A stretch of 64,000 nucleotides of DNA from CAG-791 sp963605745 (GTDB taxonomy: Bacteria; Bacillota; Clostridia; Lachnospirales; Lachnospiraceae), in the NCBI GenBank assembly GCA_963605745.1, contig CAVCWT010000009.1, positions 16,339-80,338 of the forward strand, given 5' to 3'. This document shows, piece after piece, positions 60,959 through 64,000 of the stretch; within the stretch, counting starts at the first letter, position 1, and each line of letters begins with the position of its first letter. A model generated the notes under the pieces. That model saw only the letters and a list, made by a program, of their open reading frames with translations. It was not told where the DNA came from and ran no database searches. A program made the translations under genes and the position numbers.

Positions 60959-61474
60959 TTATTCTCTGCACGAGGCCTGCAGAATCTCATCTGCAATTTC
61001 GTAAGGGGTACGGCCGTCTACCCTGACAATTCGATCTGCAGCAGCTTCATAAATGCTGCGCCGATCCTCCAGAAGGCTTTGCACCTTTTCCATCCGATTC
61101 TCACCCTGCAAAAGCGGCCTTGTTGTATCATCACCAAGGCGACGAAGGACCTCCCCGGGACTAACCTCCAGGTAGATTACCGTCCCCAGCTGCCGCAAAA
61201 GTGCCCGGTTCTCCTCTCGAAGAACAATGCCGCCGCCGGTGGAATAAATCTGATTCTCACATCCTTTTGCTGACAGTCTTCTTAAGAGACCAGTCTCCCG
61301 GTCTCGAAAGCCCTGTTCTCCCTCTTTGGCAAAGATCTCTGTCACCGGCATCCCGGCCTCTTTAACAAGAAGCGCATCCGTATCCGGATTTTCCCATCCG
61401 GTTCTTTCCGATAATGTGCGGCCGATCGTTGTTTTGCCGCAGCCCATAAAGCCAATCAATACGTAATTATTCAA
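60959..61474 (-). CDS. aroK: Shikimate kinase
   Basis: A 171-residue kinase phosphorylating shikimate. VLIGFMGCGKTTIGRTLSER is Walker A, DTDALLVKEAG the Mg/shikimate DxD region, GFRDRETGLL the shikimate-binding Arg, STGGGIVLREENRALL the GGG motif, and TRPLLQ the lid. It is encoded between aroE and aroQ. Confidence 0.97.
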   Translation of the reverse strand: MNNYVLIGFMGCGKTTIGRTLSERTGWENPDTDALLVKEAGMPVTEIFAKEGEQGFRDRETGLLRRLSAKGCENQIYSTGGGIVLREENRALLRQLGTVIYLEVSPGEVLRRLGDDTTRPLLQGENRMEKVQSLLEDRRSIYEAAADRIVRVDGRTPYEIADEILQASCRE

Positions 61475-61576
61475 CTTTTCTCCTCGGTATCCGCACTCAT
61501 TGCCACCAGATCAGACATTAGCCGCTCCGCTTTATTGCCCCTGCCCGTCACACCGGATCAGCACCCGCTTTTGCGA

Positions 61577-62545
61577 TCAAGCCTTGATGAACGCATGCAG
61601 TTTGTTCCGTACGCGCTCTGTCAGATCTTGTTCCGGCTCTTTTCCGGTCCAGAAACGAAAAGCCAGAATTGCCTGCCACAGCAGCATGTCCATACCGTTG
61701 CGACCAGGCTTGCCTGCTGCATGCACCAGCTGCAGAAATCTCGTTTCCTCCGGATTATAAATGCAGTCATAGGCCGCATCGATTCTATGATAAAATGCAG
61801 GATCTTCCACAGGTACAGCATCAACCAAAGGTGCAAGGCCTACATTGGTACATTGAATTGCCAGGACCTTTTTGCCCTCGCTGCGGATCTCGTCCTTGCC
61901 ATCTTTGCAGTCTTTTTCTTCTCCGATTTTCTCTTCGATTCCTTCTCCGTGCCCTTCTCTAAGTCTTTCCGCCTCGTCCGCAGCCTCGTCCAACGTTCCG
62001 CTATGAATCTCCATTACAGGAAATACTTTTGCAAGCTCCCCGGCAAGAGAATCGGCTTTTTCCTTTGTACGGTTCAGAATCGTGAGTTTTGCGACTCCGG
62101 CGTCGCCGCACATAAAGCCTGCCGCCCTTGCCGCACCTCCGGCGCCAATGAGAATTACATTCACCGACGGCAAATCGATTCCCATCTCCTCCAGTGCTCT
62201 TCGCAGTCCCAGATAATCGGTGTTATAGCCTTTATAGCCGCCTTCTGTCCGCACCAGTGTATTCACTGCTCCGATGGCCTTTGCGACAGGATCCACTTCA
62301 TTCAGAAATGGAATCACTGCGCTCTTATAGGGAACCGTCACATTCATTCCCTGCACTCCCAGCGCATAGGCACCATGCACAGCGTCACCAATGCGATCTG
62401 CCTCCGTCACCGGAAAGGTGGTATAAACCAGATTCTGCTCCAATCCTTCCGCCAGTGTATTGTGAATCAGCGGCGAAAAAGAATGTCCCACCGGATTCCC
62501 GATGAGTCCGTAGACTGCGGTTCTTCCATTAATCTCTTGCTGCAT
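61577..62545 (-). CDS. aroE: Shikimate dehydrogenase
   Basis: A 322-residue NADPH enzyme. YGLIGNPVGHSFSPLIHN binds shikimate, GMNVTVPYKSAVIPFLNEVD has the catalytic Lys, GYNTDYLGLRRAL the Asp, and VILIGAGGAARAAGF the cofactor loop, with NRTKEKA after it. A charged insertion of about 30 residues near 215-245 (EKIGEEKDCKDGKDE) is not typical and explains the extra length over the usual 280. ATG 62545 is chosen for the family-like N-terminus. Confidence 0.95.
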   Translation of the reverse strand: MQQEINGRTAVYGLIGNPVGHSFSPLIHNTLAEGLEQNLVYTTFPVTEADRIGDAVHGAYALGVQGMNVTVPYKSAVIPFLNEVDPVAKAIGAVNTLVRTEGGYKGYNTDYLGLRRALEEMGIDLPSVNVILIGAGGAARAAGFMCGDAGVAKLTILNRTKEKADSLAGELAKVFPVMEIHSGTLDEAADEAERLREGHGEGIEEKIGEEKDCKDGKDEIRSEGKKVLAIQCTNVGLAPLVDAVPVEDPAFYHRIDAAYDCIYNPEETRFLQLVHAAGKPGRNGMDMLLWQAILAFRFWTGKEPEQDLTERVRNKLHAFIKA

Positions 62546-62686
62546 TTCCAATCTTCCTTTGTATATAACCTGCCTCCGTCTCTGTGATATGTTCTGACCT
62601 GCGATGGTTCCATTGCAGCGCTGGCTGGTGCAGGATTCGTGTTTTTCGCAATAATGACGATAAGGAACGCTTTCCATCGATCATAA

Positions 62687-63184
62687 TTACCGTGTTTCGA
62701 GTTCCAGTTTCCTGCGAACCGGTTCCTCCAGACGTCGTTTCCAACAAATCCAGAATTCCTCCTTCTGTGTCAGTGGCACCGTCAGAATGGAGGTCACGTT
62801 AGCATTATTGGCTCCCCAGATATCCGTATAGAGCTGATCTCCGATGAACACCGTGTTCCCCGGGTTCGTTCCCATGACCTGCATGGCCGTTCGATATTTG
62901 TGAGGAAGCGGCTTCATCGCTCTGGCAACCACCTGACTGCCCACTTCCCTGGCAAAAATTCTGGCACGCTCACCGGTATTGTTCGAGAGGATAACCGTTT
63001 GAAAGCCCATTTCCCGCAACCTGCCAAATAACGCTTTCGCCTGTTCATTGGCCGGAGCATTCGGTTCTACCAGCGTATTGTCAATATCAAAGATAATGCC
63101 TCGAGTGCCGGACGCATACATTTCTTCATAATCTATGTCATAGGCCGAAGATACATAACGATCCGGTATAATATTGATTCCCAT
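62687..63184 (-). CDS. YqeG family HAD phosphatase
   Basis: A 165-residue HAD-IIIA phosphatase. GIIFDIDNTLVEPNAPANE carries the nucleophile Asp (DIDNT), VILSNNTGERARIF motif II, KPLPHKYRTAM motif III Lys and VFIGDQLYTDIWGANN the acidic motif IV. The ATG lies four bases after the nrdR stop, with GGAG inside the nrdR end, so coupling is likely. The substrate is not known. Confidence 0.93.
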   Translation of the reverse strand: MGINIIPDRYVSSAYDIDYEEMYASGTRGIIFDIDNTLVEPNAPANEQAKALFGRLREMGFQTVILSNNTGERARIFAREVGSQVVARAMKPLPHKYRTAMQVMGTNPGNTVFIGDQLYTDIWGANNANVTSILTVPLTQKEEFWICWKRRLEEPVRRKLELETR

Positions 63185-63188
63185 TCAT

Positions 63189-63674
63189 TCAGCTCCGTAC
63201 TCCCAGTGCCTTTTTGCCGTTTTCTGTCTTCAGTACCTTCTCTAACTCATCCATAAAGGTTTCCACATCTTTGAATTCACGATAGACTGAGGCAAAACGA
63301 ACATAGGCAACCGGATCTAAATCATGGACCTTGCTCATTACAAGCTCTCCGATTTCCTGGCTGGAAATTTCCTTCTCCTCGCGGTCAAAAATCTCTGTTT
63401 CAATTTCATCGACCGTATGTTTGATCTGATTGACCGAAACAGGACGCTTATGGCAGGCCCGCAGGATTCCGCCTTCAATCTTTGATCTGTCATAGCTTTC
63501 CCGATTGTTGTCCTTTTTGATCACCACCAGAGGAATTGTCTCTACCTTTTCATAAGTCGTAAACCGTCTCCCGCAGTCATCGCAGATCCTGCGCCTGCGA
63601 ATAGAATTGTTCTCCTCCACCGGTCTTGAATCAATTACCCTGTTATCTTCTTTTCCGCAAAACGGGCATCTCAT
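63189..63674 (-). CDS. nrdR: Transcriptional repressor NrdR
   Basis: A 161-residue ATP/dATP-sensing repressor of ribonucleotide reductase genes. MRCPFCGKEDNRVIDSRP and RRRRICDDCGRRFTTYE form the zinc ribbon; an ATP-cone follows (VIKKDNNRESYDRSKIEGGILRAC). AGGAAGG lies seven bases before ATG 63674. No nrd structural genes are in the window. Confidence 0.97.
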   Translation of the reverse strand: MRCPFCGKEDNRVIDSRPVEENNSIRRRRICDDCGRRFTTYEKVETIPLVVIKKDNNRESYDRSKIEGGILRACHKRPVSVNQIKHTVDEIETEIFDREEKEISSQEIGELVMSKVHDLDPVAYVRFASVYREFKDVETFMDELEKVLKTENGKKALGVRS

Positions 63675-63911
63675 ACCAACACCTTCCTTACATTGACGCA
63701 AAATGCTGTTCGCATAACAAAACGCTGTCTAAAACGCTCTTGTAATTCTATCACACATCGATACCATCCTGCAGTTTAATGGCCGTCTTCTGCGCCGTCT
63801 TTTTGCCTACAGCCTGAACTTCCTTCCCTTGAGCAAAGCCAGCATAGGAAGAATACAGGGATAAACATACTTTCCCTTTTCTAATGCGATTTGTACACAT
63901 TTTTTAGAACA

Positions 63912-63942
63912 CAAAAAAAGACGCTGAAATTCAGCGTCTTTC
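63912..63942 (-). terminator. Terminator of a gene right of the window
   Basis: AAAGACGCTGAA-A-TTCAGCGTCTTT with TTTTTTT following on the minus strand. It ends a transcript entering from the right. The last 58 bases of the window hold no gene that I can name. Confidence 0.8.
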
Positions 63943-64000
63943 ACATTTCGTGCCTTCAAAACCGAATACAGATTACTGGAACATTTCCGTTCCACAAGCT

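Noticed and set aside
63807..63995. 62-residue minus-strand frame at the right end
   Set aside because: It runs straight through a strong terminator hairpin at 63912-63942 and has no recognisable features.
63942..64000. Sequence CCTTCAAAACCGAATACAG resembling rRNA operon spacer boxes
   Set aside because: Too short and no rRNA or tRNA is visible within the window, so no call is made.

Overview
The window looks like a chromosomal segment of a Gram-positive Clostridia member, most likely Lachnospiraceae. The reasons are a T-box-controlled thrS, DUF5688 and DUF6056 proteins, the rpmE-DUF1385-prmC-prfA gene order, a teichoic-acid-type ABC exporter beside LicD and TagF-like genes, a type II-A CRISPR-Cas locus and a tRNA gene without encoded CCA. 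Almost every gene lies on the minus strand. The clear plus-strand exceptions are a MetE-like methyltransferase and the predicted tracrRNA. Two runs of N (30858-31376 in the CRISPR array, 33742-34310 in cas1) hide sequence but appear to keep true length.

Layout. 1-2395: the end of a surface-sugar type cluster (partial PLP decarboxylase, CMP-sugar synthetase, ATP-grasp enzyme). 2572-8976: translation and tRNA genes (mnmA, tRNA-Arg(CCG), T-box plus thrS, efp) with an SH3 membrane protein and a short DUF5688 protein. 9061-23002: a cell-surface glycopolymer cluster with a TagGH/Wzm-Wzt-like exporter, acyltransferase, CDP-glycerol polymerase-like protein, TarI/IspD-like cytidylyltransferase, LicD, a DUF4422 transferase, a radical SAM/SPASM protein and the complete Man-6-P to GDP-L-fucose route (manA, manC, gmd, fcl). 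23203-26836: K+ channel, LysR regulator and a divergent MetE-like gene. 27026-38783: orphan RelB-like antitoxin, a CRISPR array of about 80 repeats, csn2, cas2, cas1, cas9 and tracrRNA. 39147-64000: housekeeping genes (queA, M18 aminopeptidase, pheST, ADP-ribosylglycohydrolase family, ppk-ppx, AAA protein, pheA, prfA, prmC, DUF1385, rpmE, aroQ, aroK, aroE, yqeG, nrdR).

The CRISPR locus can be read as one working unit. The cas operon runs leftward with ATGA overlaps and ends just before the array. The leader-proximal repeat follows an ATTTGAG motif. Divergently from cas9, a promoter-like pair precedes an anti-repeat, a nexus-like hairpin and a terminator, which together predict a short tracrRNA.

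The least explained signal is between the genes. Several families of strongly palindromic intergenic elements recur across the window. Family B is a 181-bp long-hairpin element present in two full, oppositely oriented copies with compensatory base changes, plus shorter relatives. Family A has a closing stem enclosing hairpins and a conserved TTTCAA...GAATC core. Family E is a shorter element with a GTTATCTG...AAACGCTG signature. There are also tandem units of 10, 36, 40, 129 and 132 bp. These may be structured RNAs or mobile palindromic repeats; I do not recognise them.
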